A stretch of DNA of 64,000 bases, from the NCBI RefSeq assembly GCF_009789675.1, contig NZ_CP046916.1, positions 1,116,001-1,180,000 on the forward strand, in the 5' to 3' direction. This DNA is from Paraburkholderia acidisoli. Lineage in GTDB: Bacteria; Pseudomonadota; Gammaproteobacteria; Burkholderiales; Burkholderiaceae. A model generated the notes under the pieces. That model worked only from the letters and a program-made list of their open reading frames with translations. It searched no databases and was not told the origin of the DNA. The translations under genes and the position numbers were made by a program. Below are positions 10,433 through 19,522 of the stretch, in pieces. The number at the start of each line of letters is the position of its first letter. The first letter of the stretch is position 1.

Positions 10433-12403
10433 TCAGTCGCTCCCCAATGCCACGACGGGGTCGAGACGCGCCGCCTGGCGCGCGGGCATGAAGCCGAACA
10501 CCAGGCCCGTCGCCAGCGCACAGGCGAATGCGCCCACTATCGCGCGTACCGAGAAAATCATCGGCACGTCCCAGCCGATCAACGCGCCGCCTGTCGCGAG
10601 TCCCACGACCACGCCCGCACTGCCGCCCACCAGCGAGACCATCACGGCTTCCGTCAGGAACTGACGCTGGATATCGCGCTGCCGCGCGCCCGTCGCCATG
10701 CGAATGCCGATCTCGCGCGTGCGCTCCTTCACCGTCATCAGCATGATGTTCATGACGCCGATACCGCCCACCAGCAGCGAGATCGCCGCGATCAACCCGA
10801 GCATGAGCGTCATGGTCCGTTGCGTATCTTCCTGCGCCTGGATGGCGGCCGCCGCGTTGTAGATCTGGAAATCGCGCACATGATGCGCGGCCTGCAACTG
10901 ATCGGTGAGCGCCTTCACGGTCTGGTCGCTGCGCGAAACGTCGTCGAGCAACACCGAAATCCACGAGAGATTCGTCTTGCCCAGCACGCGGCGGCTGCCG
11001 GTCGAGAACGGCATCATGACCACGTCGTCGTCATCCGAATCGCCCGTGACCGCGCCCTTCTCCGCCAGCTCGCCGATCACCTGAAACGGCACGTTGTTCA
11101 CGAGCACGTACTTGCCGAGCGCATCCGCACTGCCGAACAGCCGCTCGCGCACTTTCTTGCCGAGCAGCACGACCGTCGCGAGATCGCGCTCGTCGCTCCA
11201 CGTAAAGAATTGCCCGCGCACGGGTTGCCAGTTGAGGATGCGCGGCGCGTCCGGCGTGACCGCCCAGATCGTTGCGCCCGCATCGACATGGCCCGCACGC
11301 AACGTCACTTGCCCGCGCAGAAACGGCATGGCGGCAGCCACGTTCGGCACTTCGCGCACGAGCGGCACGTCCTGCTCCGAAAGCGTGCCGCCTAGCCCGC
11401 GCGCCTCGTCCGAACCGGGCACGACATACATGCGGTTGGTGCCGAACAGCGCCATCTTCTGCGCGACCTTCGCCTGCGTGCCCGTGCCGATCGCGAGCAT
11501 GACGATCACCGACGCCACGCCAATCACGATCCCCAGCAACGTGAGCAGCGTGCGAAAGCGGTTCACGCCGAACGTGCGCCATGCCGATGTCACGGCCTCG
11601 CGCGTGTCGGTCCAGAGACTCGCGGCGCGGGCGACGCCTTCGTTCATGCGCGCGGCGAATCCGGCGGGCTCCAGCAGCGGCTTGGCCAATACTTCGGATT
11701 GCCGATTATCTGCGATGATCCGCCCATCGCGGATTTCGATGATGCGGCGCGCCTGCGCAGCCACGTCGCGGTCATGCGTGATGAGAATGACGGTGTGCCC
11801 CGACGCTGCCAGCTCTTTCAGCAGCGCCATGACCTCGGCGCCGCTCTGGCTGTCGAGCGCGCCGGTGGGTTCGTCGGCGAGAATGATGTGGCCGCCGTTC
11901 ATCAGCGCGCGCGCAATCGAGACGCGCTGCTGCTGGCCGCCCGAGAGTTGCCCCGGCCGATGGTCGGTTCGCGTTTCCAGACCCAGACGCGTCAGCAACG
12001 CACGCGCGCGCGCTTCGCGCTGCGCGACGGGTTCGCCCGCATAGACAGCCGGAACCTCGACGTTCTGCAGCGCGTCGAGCGTGCGAATCAGGTGATAGCC
12101 CTGAAATACGAAGCCGAACGCCTCGCGGCGCAGCCACGCGAGCGCGTCGGCGGAGAACGCCGCGATCTCCTGGCCCGCGAAGCGATACGTGCCCGCCGAA
12201 GGGCGGTCGAGGCAGCCGAGTATGTGCATGAGCGTCGATTTTCCCGAGCCCGACGCGCCCATGATCGCGACGAATTCACCGGCATGGATCGACAGACTGA
12301 TGCCGCGCAGCACGTCCACGGCCGGACTGCCGTCCGTGCCGCCGTATGCGCGCCGCACCTCCACCAGTTCGATCAGCGGCAAGGATGCCGGAATGTCTTT
12401 CAC
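10433..12403 (-). CDS. macB: MacB-type ABC transporter (ATPase-permease)
   Basis: 656 residues from a GTG at 12403 that overlaps the macA stop (GTGA). The open frame upstream is the macA gene read out of frame. The N-terminal ATPase has Walker A GASGSGKST (49-57), LSGGQQQRVSIARAL and the Walker B LADEP. One transmembrane helix follows (TLLTLLGIVIGVASVIVMLA), then a large periplasmic domain (roughly 300-530) and three C-terminal helices with the FtsX/MacB signature MNIMLMTVKERTREIGIRMA. MacB drives periplasmic substrate through the outer-membrane duct mechanically rather than across the inner membrane. Substrate unknown: macrolides, lipopeptides or siderophores are all precedented. Confidence 0.95.
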   Translation of the reverse strand: MKDIPASLPLIELVEVRRAYGGTDGSPAVDVLRGISLSIHAGEFVAIMGASGSGKSTLMHILGCLDRPSAGTYRFAGQEIAAFSADALAWLRREAFGFVFQGYHLIRTLDALQNVEVPAVYAGEPVAQREARARALLTRLGLETRTDHRPGQLSGGQQQRVSIARALMNGGHIILADEPTGALDSQSGAEVMALLKELAASGHTVILITHDRDVAAQARRIIEIRDGRIIADNRQSEVLAKPLLEPAGFAARMNEGVARAASLWTDTREAVTSAWRTFGVNRFRTLLTLLGIVIGVASVIVMLAIGTGTQAKVAQKMALFGTNRMYVVPGSDEARGLGGTLSEQDVPLVREVPNVAAAMPFLRGQVTLRAGHVDAGATIWAVTPDAPRILNWQPVRGQFFTWSDERDLATVVLLGKKVRERLFGSADALGKYVLVNNVPFQVIGELAEKGAVTGDSDDDDVVMMPFSTGSRRVLGKTNLSWISVLLDDVSRSDQTVKALTDQLQAAHHVRDFQIYNAAAAIQAQEDTQRTMTLMLGLIAAISLLVGGIGVMNIMLMTVKERTREIGIRMATGARQRDIQRQFLTEAVMVSLVGGSAGVVVGLATGGALIGWDVPMIFSVRAIVGAFACALATGLVFGFMPARQAARLDPVVALGSD

Positions 12404-13596
12404 CACTGGAACCGCCCCGCCGCCGCGCGTTCGTGACGAATGCCGGTCACGAGCCGCTCGCCCGGCGCGAGCCCCGCAAGCACCTGCGCCTGAATCCGGT
12501 CGCGCACGCCGGTGCGCACCTCGCGCGTGACGATCTCGTTGGCGGGCGTTTGCACTTTCGCGGTGTAATCGCCCGGCTTGCCGGCCACGGCCTGCAACGC
12601 CGTGAGCGGCGCGAGCGTCACGCCGTGCGCCGCGGCTTCGACGAAGAACACCTGGGCGCTCATTTGCGGCATCAACGCATGGTCGGCGTTGCGCACGTCG
12701 AACAGCACGGTGTAGAGCACGACCTTGCCCGCGCTCGTCGCGCCGCCGCTCTTTTGCCCCTCCGCGGACGAAGTGGAAGCCCCGTCGCCCGTCACGTTCG
12801 GCGGCGCGGGCAGGATCTGGCGCACCGTGCCGGTCCAGCGCCGGTCGTCGCCGAGCGTCGTGAAGTACACGGGCATGCCGGGATGCACGCGGCGCACGTC
12901 GGCCTCCGACACTTCGGTCCATACGGTCATGGTCGAAAGATCGGCGAGACGCAAAATCTTCGGCGTCTGGTAGGTCGCGTTGAGCGTCTGGCCTTCGCGT
13001 GCGTCGAGCGTGATGACGGTGCCCGACATCGGCGCGTAGATGCGCGTGTAGCCCAGTTGCGCCTGATCGCCCTTGAGCGTGGACGAAGCGCCCTCGATCT
13101 GCGCGCGCAGGTCGGCCACATGCGCGACGGCCGCGCGCAACGTGGCCTGCGCGGACTGCACGTCCTGCTGCCGCGTCGCGCCGTCCGCATTCATCGTGCG
13201 TTGCCGCTCGTTCTCCTCACGCGCGAGCACCGCGCTCGCCTCGGCGCCGTCGAGTTGCGCACGCAGGCTCTCGAGCGCGGCGCGGTCCGTATCGACCTTG
13301 GCCTGCTGCACCGACGGGTCGATCTCCACCAGCAGGTCGCCCTTGCGAACCACGCTACCGGGCTGCACGGCGATGCGGCGAATTTCCCCCGACGCCTGCG
13401 CGCCGACATCGACGTAACTTTGCGGCTGCAACGTGCCGAGCGCGGTGACGCTCACTTCGATATCGCCGTGGCCAACCGGCGTGGTTTCGATTACGGTGCG
13501 CGTGCGCAGCAGCGTGTACCAGACGATGAACGCGGCCAGCGCGAGCACGGCAAGCATGACGACGCGGCGACGCGCCGCGCGGGAAAGCACAGGCAT
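12400..13596 (-). CDS. macA: MacA-type periplasmic adaptor protein
   Basis: 398 residues. An N-terminal signal anchor (VVMLAVLALAAFIVWYTLL) is followed by the barrel-sandwich hybrid (GTLQPQSYVDVGAQASGEI and PGSVVRKGDLLVEID). A long helical hairpin runs to about residue 190, then the second half of the lipoyl domain (YAPMSGTVITLDAREGQTL), the beta-barrel and the membrane-proximal domain. It is the first gene of the macA-macB-OMF-fur operon; its stop overlaps the macB start. It bridges MacB and the outer-membrane factor. A Fur-box-like site lies about 220 bp upstream. Confidence 0.95.
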   Translation of the reverse strand: MPVLSRAARRRVVMLAVLALAAFIVWYTLLRTRTVIETTPVGHGDIEVSVTALGTLQPQSYVDVGAQASGEIRRIAVQPGSVVRKGDLLVEIDPSVQQAKVDTDRAALESLRAQLDGAEASAVLAREENERQRTMNADGATRQQDVQSAQATLRAAVAHVADLRAQIEGASSTLKGDQAQLGYTRIYAPMSGTVITLDAREGQTLNATYQTPKILRLADLSTMTVWTEVSEADVRRVHPGMPVYFTTLGDDRRWTGTVRQILPAPPNVTGDGASTSSAEGQKSGGATSAGKVVLYTVLFDVRNADHALMPQMSAQVFFVEAAAHGVTLAPLTALQAVAGKPGDYTAKVQTPANEIVTREVRTGVRDRIQAQVLAGLAPGERLVTGIRHERAAAGRFQW

Positions 13597-14003
13597 AAAT
13601 TATTTTCCGGGCGAATCGAAAGTGAGGCTGTCTTCACGGCGCGTCATGACGCGAGACCCGCAAAGCGCAAAACACGTTGAATCACACAGTTTGCATTCCT
13701 GATTAAGGTCGATCGCGCAGGATGGATCGAAGCCCGCCTCATGACCATCTTTGCGTCCTCGTCGGGACGAACCGGTCCGTCGATCGGCGGGAGCGGCACC
13801 GTCCGGCGTCAATCGGAAACAATGAGAAGCATTTACAATATTGCCGCTGTGCGCGCGTTTCCTCGACAGGCAAGAAGCTTAATGGCTCGCATGCTTTAAA
13901 GGGCGACAGCCGATAACGAATTTGCGACAAATGTTGTCGGATTCTCGACATCGCCGGCTCTGCGCTTTGTTGGGCGATCACTCCGCTTGCTTCGAACTTC
14001 TGC
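13597..14003. other. Divergent control region, macA / araC-type regulator
   Basis: 407 bp between divergently transcribed genes. No gene is visible here. It contains a Fur-box-like 19-mer at 13818-13836 and AT-rich stretches suited to two back-to-back promoters. Confidence 0.6.
13818..13836. promoter_or_regulatory. Fur-box-like site between macA and araC-type gene
   Basis: AACAATGAGAAGCATTTAC matches the 19-bp Fur consensus GATAATGATAATCATTATC at 13 positions, including the AATGA and CATT cores. A Fur-family gene ends the macA operon and a FecIR/TonB receptor set lies nearby. Confidence 0.5.
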
Positions 14004-14789
14004 ATGAACACTCTCTCGTTACGCCGTCACCCGCAGCCTCGCAACACACTGGCTCGTCCCGCGGTCGGCATGTTGATCCAATATGGCCACGGCGAGCGCG
14101 AAAGCTGGCATCAGCACCCGCATGGGCAACTCACCTTTGCTGCGCGCGGCGTCGTTCGCGTGCTGACTCCGTCGCGCACGTGGACGTTGCCACCCTCGCG
14201 CGCGGCATGGCTGCCGTCCCATGTCGACCATGAACTGCATGCCGTCGGCGACTCGGAATTCTGCAGCGTGTGGGTGGAATCCAATGCGTTCCCTTGGCCA
14301 TGGCGCGAACCGGCAGTGATCGCCGCCACGCCGCTCGTACGGGAACTCGCGCTGATGCTGGGCGAAGGCGGCGAGAAGTACGCACCGGATAGCCGCGCCG
14401 CGCTCACGGCGCCACTCCTCCTCGACGTGCTTGCCGGCATGCCCGCGCTCCCCGAGGCTGGCGTGCCGCTACCGCGCGACGAACGCCTCGCAAAAATCTG
14501 CGAGCACATGATGAACGACCCGGGCAGTACCTTGACGCTGGAATTCTGGGGCGAGCAGTTTGGCGCGAGCGGCCGCACGCTCGAACGACGCTTCAAGTCG
14601 GAAACGGGCCTCTCGTTCGGCGTGTGGCGGCAACAGATGCGAGTGGCCGAGTCGATCACGCGGCTCGCACTGGGGGAGTCCGTTCAACGCATTGCGAAGG
14701 AATTCGGCTACAGCACGGCCAGCGCGTTTATCGCCATGTTCCGGCAAATCACGGGTGAGTCGCCGCAGCGTTATGTCGCTTCGAAATGA
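14004..14789 (+). CDS. AraC-family regulator with N-terminal cupin (NimR-like)
   Basis: 261 residues. The N-terminal cupin sensor is marked by SWHQHPHGQLTFAARG and PPSRAAWLPSHVDHELHA. The C-terminal half is an AraC DNA-binding domain: LTLEFWGEQFGASGRTLERRF for the first helix-turn-helix and VQRIAKEFGYSTASAFIAMF for the second, closing with the usual F-R-x-x-x-G-x-x-P-x-x-Y pattern. This architecture matches the NimR subgroup, whose members usually control a divergently placed exporter. Here the divergent neighbour is macAB, so it is a candidate activator of that operon. Ligand unknown. Confidence 0.9.
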   Translation: MNTLSLRRHPQPRNTLARPAVGMLIQYGHGERESWHQHPHGQLTFAARGVVRVLTPSRTWTLPPSRAAWLPSHVDHELHAVGDSEFCSVWVESNAFPWPWREPAVIAATPLVRELALMLGEGGEKYAPDSRAALTAPLLLDVLAGMPALPEAGVPLPRDERLAKICEHMMNDPGSTLTLEFWGEQFGASGRTLERRFKSETGLSFGVWRQQMRVAESITRLALGESVQRIAKEFGYSTASAFIAMFRQITGESPQRYVASK

Positions 14790-14838
14790 CTCGGTCATCG
14801 TCGTAGTAGCCCGCCGATGTTTCGATGACCGCGCGGGC

Positions 14839-14876
14839 GCGCGGCCACGTTCACCCCAGCATGAACATGGCCCGCG
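14839..14876. terminator. Inverted repeat at convergent gene ends (possible bidirectional terminator)
   Basis: CGCGGCCACGTTCA pairs with TGAACATGGCCCGCG around an 8-base loop, with one bulge. It sits between the convergent ends of the AraC regulator and the TonB receptor. There is no clear U-tract, so termination is only plausible. Confidence 0.4.
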
Positions 14877-14927
14877 CGAGCACGGCACATCGCCGGAATC
14901 GGCGTTGGAACCTCGACGGCAACGGAC

Positions 14928-17495
14928 TCAGATTTTCGCGCGCAAGGTGAACAGCACCTGCGCCGGATTGCCGTAGTAGTCTCCGTTGCCCGCCGCCACC
15001 GCCGACCAGTATTTGCGGTTGAAGATATTCGTCCCGCTCAGCGTGGCGGAAAGATTCTTCGAGATCTGATAGCCCACTTGCGCATTGAAAATGGCGTAGC
15101 CGCCCGCAACGTCATGGTGTCCGCTATCGAGCGAATACATGCTGCTCTGAACCAGCGCACCGCCGCCGATATTCCATTTGTGCCACTGCCCCGGCAACTG
15201 GTAATTGGCCCATGCCTTGAACTGATGCTTTGGCTGCCACGAGAAGTTACCACCCGACGTCAGACTGTCGTCTAGCGAATGGACATTGACGTAGGTATAG
15301 CCGGTTTGCAAGGTCAAGCCCGGCAGCAGCTCACCGCTCGCCGAAAGCTCGACGCCCTGACTGCGCGCCTTGCCCGAAGCGAGATAGAAGTTCGGGTGGT
15401 CGGGATCGCCGAAAGCGCGATTGCGCTCGTCGATCTGGAACAGCGCAATCGCGGTATTAAGCTTGCCGCCAAAATACTCGCCCTTGATGCCAACTTCGTA
15501 CTGGCTGCCGGTAACGGGCTTGAGTATCTGACCGTTGAACGTGTTGTAAGAGACTTGGGGCTTGTAGATCGACGTGTAACTCGCATACGCGGTGTAAGTG
15601 TCGTTGATGTCGTAGACAAGACCGACAAATGGCGTAAATTTCGGCTTCGATGAAACGTGCGCGTAGGTGGTGCCGAAATAGTTGTAGTACGGGTCTGCCT
15701 CCGGCGTCACCGTGGAGTTCCACCATGTTGCCTGGCCACCCAGCACCAGCGTCAGCGGGTCCAGAATGCTGATGCGCGCGTTCCCGTAAAGCGAGTACTG
15801 ATTCGACGTGGTCGTATAGTTGCTTTGCGGACCGCCGGCAAACGCGTTCGAATAAATCGAATTATCCAGAATGCTCGCCGTGAAGTCGCCGAAGACATCC
15901 AGACCGCTATCGGGATTGATCAGATATTCATACGATTCGTCCCGCTGATGCAAATAGCTCGCACCGATCGTCAACTTATGCTCGCGGCCGAGTAGCTTGA
16001 ATGGGCCACTCACGTTGACATCCAGCGCATTCTGCGAATTTTTGTCGGCGTAGCTCAGGCTGTACGGGTTCCCGATCATCGTGACGGGATCGACATACGA
16101 GTTTGGGATCCCGTACGCGACGAACTGATTGTATTGGACGTGGTTATAGGCGAACTTGGCTTTCCAGTCGGCGGGGAGTTTCTGTTCGACTTCGACAAAC
16201 TCACTCGACTTTTCCAGTTGCACGTAATTCCAGTCCGCGCCGAGAAAAAGACTTCGCGGCACCGAGATAGGCGTGTACTCCGTGGAAATGGGCAGCCCGT
16301 ACATCACGTGGCCGAACTGCTTGGTATAACTCGCGCCGATGCGCGCCGTGGTCGTCGAAGTCAGATCGGCTTCCAGGGTGCCATACACCTGCTGGTCCCG
16401 TTGCCAGGTGCCGTCCTGCATCATATGCCGGTCGTGTTGCGCCGCGACCAGACGCCCGCGCAAAGTGCCGGCCTGGTTCAACGGCCCGCCAATGTCCAGT
16501 TCCTCGCGATGATCGGCGTAATTCCCGACGCTGACCGCCGCCGACGCCTGGAAAGTCGAAGGCGCGCGCTTGCGCACCATGTTGATCGTGCCACCGTCGC
16601 CGCCGAAACCATTGAACAACCCGGCCGGTCCGCGCAGCACCTCGACACGGTCGTACATCGAGATGTCCTCGTCAGGTGCGCCAACACTGCTCGAATTCAA
16701 CGCCGTGGGTACGCCGTCCAGTTGAAATGTCGTGATCGGGAAGCCGCGCGCGATATAAGAGTTAGTGTTCGAACTCACCGGCAGCACTTCAACGCCAGGC
16801 GCGTACCGCATCACATCCGCAAGGCTCGACGCGTTCTGCGCCTGAATCTGCTGCTGCGTAATCACACTCACCGACTGCGGAATTTCCCGCTGCGCCAGCG
16901 GAATTTTCGATCCCACCGTGCTCGGCGGATTCAACGCTTCCGCCTGTGCCTGCGCCGTGCCCGCACTCCCGACCACCGTCAACGTCGGCAAGACGCTCTC
17001 GCCGCTAGCCGTCGTTATCGGCACCAGCGAATAACTGCCGTCTTCCTGGCGCACGGCCTGCAGGCCCGTGCCGCCGAGCAGCGCGGCAAACGCGCCGTTC
17101 ACCGTGTAACTGCCGTGCACGCCCGCAGTCGATTTCCCCGCCGTGGTCGCGCCAGGCACGCTCAACAGCACGTTGGCCTGATCCGCCAGCCGGTTCAGGG
17201 CGGCCGAAAGCGGCCCCGCCGGCACGTCGAAACGCGTGAGCGCGCCGCCCGAAGTCTGGGCCGCGGCGGCTTGCGCAAAGGCCGGCGTTCCCGCAACGGC
17301 AACGATCGACACGGCGCTCATCAACAGACACTGCACCGCGACCGCAATGGGGCGGCGGGCAATGCGCGTGATCGCGGGGTTCATGGGCTTCGGCGAAGCG
17401 AGGCGAATTTCAGCACGATTCTCAGCACGAATCTCAGCAAGACGCTCGGCACGATTTTCAGCACGGTTGGCGGAGCGCGACAGCGGGCAGCGCAT
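14928..17495 (-). CDS. TonB-dependent siderophore receptor with STN signalling domain
   Basis: 855 residues. After the signal peptide (core IAVAVQCLLMSAVSIVAVAG, ending near AFAQA), an STN domain (LTRFDVPAGPLSAALNRLAD through GTGLQAVRQEDGSYSL) marks it as a transducer that signals to FecR. The plug follows with the TonB-linked IPQSVSVITQQQIQAQNASS and VEVLRGPAGLFNG. Then comes a 22-strand barrel ending NIFNRKYW and VLFTLRAKI, like FhuE/FpvA/FoxA hydroxamate or pyoverdine-type receptors. The start at 17495 has AAAGGA 10 nt upstream; it adds a 37-residue extension of NRAE/IRAE repeats before MNPAITRIARR at 17384, which is the alternative start. It lies downstream of fecI-fecR on the same strand. 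Substrate: a ferric siderophore, type unknown. Confidence 0.95.
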   Translation of the reverse strand: MRCPLSRSANRAENRAERLAEIRAENRAEIRLASPKPMNPAITRIARRPIAVAVQCLLMSAVSIVAVAGTPAFAQAAAAQTSGGALTRFDVPAGPLSAALNRLADQANVLLSVPGATTAGKSTAGVHGSYTVNGAFAALLGGTGLQAVRQEDGSYSLVPITTASGESVLPTLTVVGSAGTAQAQAEALNPPSTVGSKIPLAQREIPQSVSVITQQQIQAQNASSLADVMRYAPGVEVLPVSSNTNSYIARGFPITTFQLDGVPTALNSSSVGAPDEDISMYDRVEVLRGPAGLFNGFGGDGGTINMVRKRAPSTFQASAAVSVGNYADHREELDIGGPLNQAGTLRGRLVAAQHDRHMMQDGTWQRDQQVYGTLEADLTSTTTARIGASYTKQFGHVMYGLPISTEYTPISVPRSLFLGADWNYVQLEKSSEFVEVEQKLPADWKAKFAYNHVQYNQFVAYGIPNSYVDPVTMIGNPYSLSYADKNSQNALDVNVSGPFKLLGREHKLTIGASYLHQRDESYEYLINPDSGLDVFGDFTASILDNSIYSNAFAGGPQSNYTTTSNQYSLYGNARISILDPLTLVLGGQATWWNSTVTPEADPYYNYFGTTYAHVSSKPKFTPFVGLVYDINDTYTAYASYTSIYKPQVSYNTFNGQILKPVTGSQYEVGIKGEYFGGKLNTAIALFQIDERNRAFGDPDHPNFYLASGKARSQGVELSASGELLPGLTLQTGYTYVNVHSLDDSLTSGGNFSWQPKHQFKAWANYQLPGQWHKWNIGGGALVQSSMYSLDSGHHDVAGGYAIFNAQVGYQISKNLSATLSGTNIFNRKYWSAVAAGNGDYYGNPAQVLFTLRAKI

Positions 17496-17719
17496 AGGAC
17501 AGCATTCCTTTGAGTTCGATTGGACACGTTAGAGGTCCATTCGCTCATCCCGGCCGCTCAGGCATGGGCGGTCGAGCGCCCGATGTCATGCACGTTACGG
17601 AGTGCGGAATGCGGGCCGCGCAAGCGGCGTTCGATCCCGAATGGTCCTCTTTCACATACGGAATCGAACGAGCGCGGAAAATGCGAACCGGTTTTGAAAA
17701 TATTTTTCGCGGCCCGGGT

Positions 17720-18718
17720 TCAGCGCGGTTCGAGCGTGGTCCACCAGGGCAAGGTGCGCTGCACGCGCACTGGCAGATCGCGCTCGAGCATGGCGAGCGC
17801 GTGGTCGCTCTCGATAGCGGGGAAACGGCCGACCACCTTGAGCGAAGCGATCTCGGGCGCCACGCCCAGATGACCGTGCCGGTAGCGGCCCAGTTCCGCC
17901 ACGAGTTGCGCGAGCGGAATGTCTTCGGCGAGCACGACGCCGCGGATCCACGCTTCGTGTGCGGGATCGGCCAGTTCCCGGGCGGAGATCGTGTCGATGG
18001 TGAAGCGGCGCTGCTCGCCGCTCGCGACGATGGCTTCCGTACCGTTGGCGGTGCGAATCCGCACACGGCCCTCGTAGACGGCGAGCAGCGTCGATTCCGG
18101 CTCCAGCCGCACGGTGAAACGCGTGCCGAGCGCCTGCATGCTGCCATTGCGGGTGGCGGCGTAGAACGGCCGGCCGAGCGCGTCCTTCGCCGTATCGACG
18201 AACATCTCGCCGAGCTGCAGCGCGACGCGGCGCTCGCTGCCGTCGTAATGCACGTCGAGCGCGCTTTGCGTGTTGAGCCAGACGTGCGTGCCGTCGGCCA
18301 GTACGATATCGCGCTGCTCGCCCGTGCCGGTCCGGTAGTCGGCGCGCCACGCAGCGACGGTGTCCGCCAGCGGCGTGTAGCGCCAGCCCAGCCAGCCGAG
18401 CGCACCGCTTCCGGCCAGCGTGGCGACGGCGGCCAGCGCGCGGCGGCGCCCCATGCCGCCGCGCGAAGCCACCTGCACCGCGGCCGCGGCGGCGTCGCGC
18501 TGGTCTTCGGCGCGCATCGGCTCGAAGCGGCGGCTCACCGCCTCGATATGCCGCCACGCCTGGCGATGTTCGGGACGCGCGTCGAGCCACGCGAGCCATG
18601 CCGCGCGCTGCGCGTCGCTGGTGCCGCCCACGCCAGCCGTGTGCAGCGAGGCGTACCACTGCGCCGCCTGCTCCAGGCTCGCGTAGTCGGCGCGCACTTC
18701 TTCTTCGGTGACTAGCAT
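17720..18718 (-). CDS. FecR-family anti-sigma/regulator
   Basis: 332 residues. The cytoplasmic N-terminal FecR_N domain (QAAQWYASLHTAG, AWLAWLDARPEHRQAWRHIE) binds the sigma factor. A twin-Arg-like RRRALAAVATLAGSGALGWL segment crosses the membrane. The periplasmic FecR domain has the typical DIVLADGTHVWLNTQSALDV and GRPFYAATRNGSMQALGTRF blocks, then an STN-like C-terminus that contacts the receptor. It starts 18 bp downstream of the sigma-factor gene, so the two form an operon. With the STN receptor next to it, this completes a cell-surface signalling relay. Confidence 0.95.
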   Translation of the reverse strand: MLVTEEEVRADYASLEQAAQWYASLHTAGVGGTSDAQRAAWLAWLDARPEHRQAWRHIEAVSRRFEPMRAEDQRDAAAAAVQVASRGGMGRRRALAAVATLAGSGALGWLGWRYTPLADTVAAWRADYRTGTGEQRDIVLADGTHVWLNTQSALDVHYDGSERRVALQLGEMFVDTAKDALGRPFYAATRNGSMQALGTRFTVRLEPESTLLAVYEGRVRIRTANGTEAIVASGEQRRFTIDTISARELADPAHEAWIRGVVLAEDIPLAQLVAELGRYRHGHLGVAPEIASLKVVGRFPAIESDHALAMLERDLPVRVQRTLPWWTTLEPR

Positions 18719-18736
18719 GATGGGGCGCGTGCCCGG

Positions 18737-19267
18737 TCAGGGCTGCGTCAAACCGGCGTCGACGAGCGCAAGCTGAAGCATCGCGCTGGCGAGATACTTC
18801 TGCACCATGCGCGCCGACACCGCGAGTTCAGCGGCAATCTCCGGCGTGGAAAAGCCGTAGATCTGCGCGAGCACGAACGCACGCTGCGCCTTGTCGGACA
18901 GTCTCGCGAGCAAGGTGCCGATTTCGAGAATCGTCTCGATGACCATCGCGCGAAACTCCGGCGAAGGCTCGATGGGTTCCGGCTGCGCGGCCAGCGTATC
19001 GAGCCAGGCTTGCTCGATCTCGCGGCGGCGCCAGTGGTCGGTGCATAGCCCCTTCGCCATCACGCGCAGATAGGCGCGCGCCTCCGCCGGCGTGGCGAAA
19101 CCGCGCGAAGCCGGCTTGACGATCAGGCGCAGGAACACGTCATGGGCGAGGTCGCCCGCGTCGGCCGCATTGCCGAGGCGCCGTTGCAGCCAGCTCTTGA
19201 GCCAGCCGTGGTGGTCGCCGTACAGCGTGTGCAGATCCTGCTGCACCGGAAATTCTAGAGTCGGCAT
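18737..19267 (-). CDS. FecI-type ECF sigma factor
   Basis: 176 residues. The sigma-2 region includes LKSWLQRRLGNAADAGDLAHDVFLRL. The sigma-4 region (LLARLSDKAQRAFVLAQIYG, then FSTPEIAAELAVSARMVQKY) ends with the helix-turn-helix that reads the -35 element. It matches the FecI/PvdS-like iron-starvation branch of ECF sigma factors. It leads the fecI-fecR unit, and a Fur-box-like sequence lies about 40-57 bp upstream of its start, so it should be expressed when iron is scarce and then activate the receptor gene. Confidence 0.95.
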   Translation of the reverse strand: MPTLEFPVQQDLHTLYGDHHGWLKSWLQRRLGNAADAGDLAHDVFLRLIVKPASRGFATPAEARAYLRVMAKGLCTDHWRRREIEQAWLDTLAAQPEPIEPSPEFRAMVIETILEIGTLLARLSDKAQRAFVLAQIYGFSTPEIAAELAVSARMVQKYLASAMLQLALVDAGLTQP

Positions 19268-19305
19268 GAAACGGCCCCGTCTGGCCCGAACGCACGGTAT
19301 TCTTG

Positions 19306-19324
19306 AATGGGAATGATTACTATT
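19306..19324 (-). promoter_or_regulatory. Fur box upstream of fecI-type gene
   Basis: Read on the minus strand this is AATAGTAATCATTCCCATT, close to common beta- and gamma-proteobacterial Fur boxes built from ATCATT/AATGAT half-sites. It lies 39-57 bp before the sigma-factor start, where Fur binding would block the promoter. Confidence 0.65.
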
Positions 19325-19522
19325 TATAACTTAATTTATCGGGTTTCGGCAACTGCTCTGTCTCTTTGAAACCACCCGGGGAGCCGCGGGCGGGTCAGGC
19401 CGGGACGCTGGCGGGATCGCGCCACGGGTTGATGACGATGCTTCTGGCCACGGCAAACGCCAGGGTCGCGCGCGCCGGTTTTTGGGTTATCGAGGGAATT
19501 CGCGCATCGTTTGCCCGGCGAC

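Noticed and set aside
8842..10491. 549-codon plus-strand frame opposite the outer-membrane factor
   Set aside because: Arg-rich shadow; the minus-strand protein has a lipobox and family motifs.
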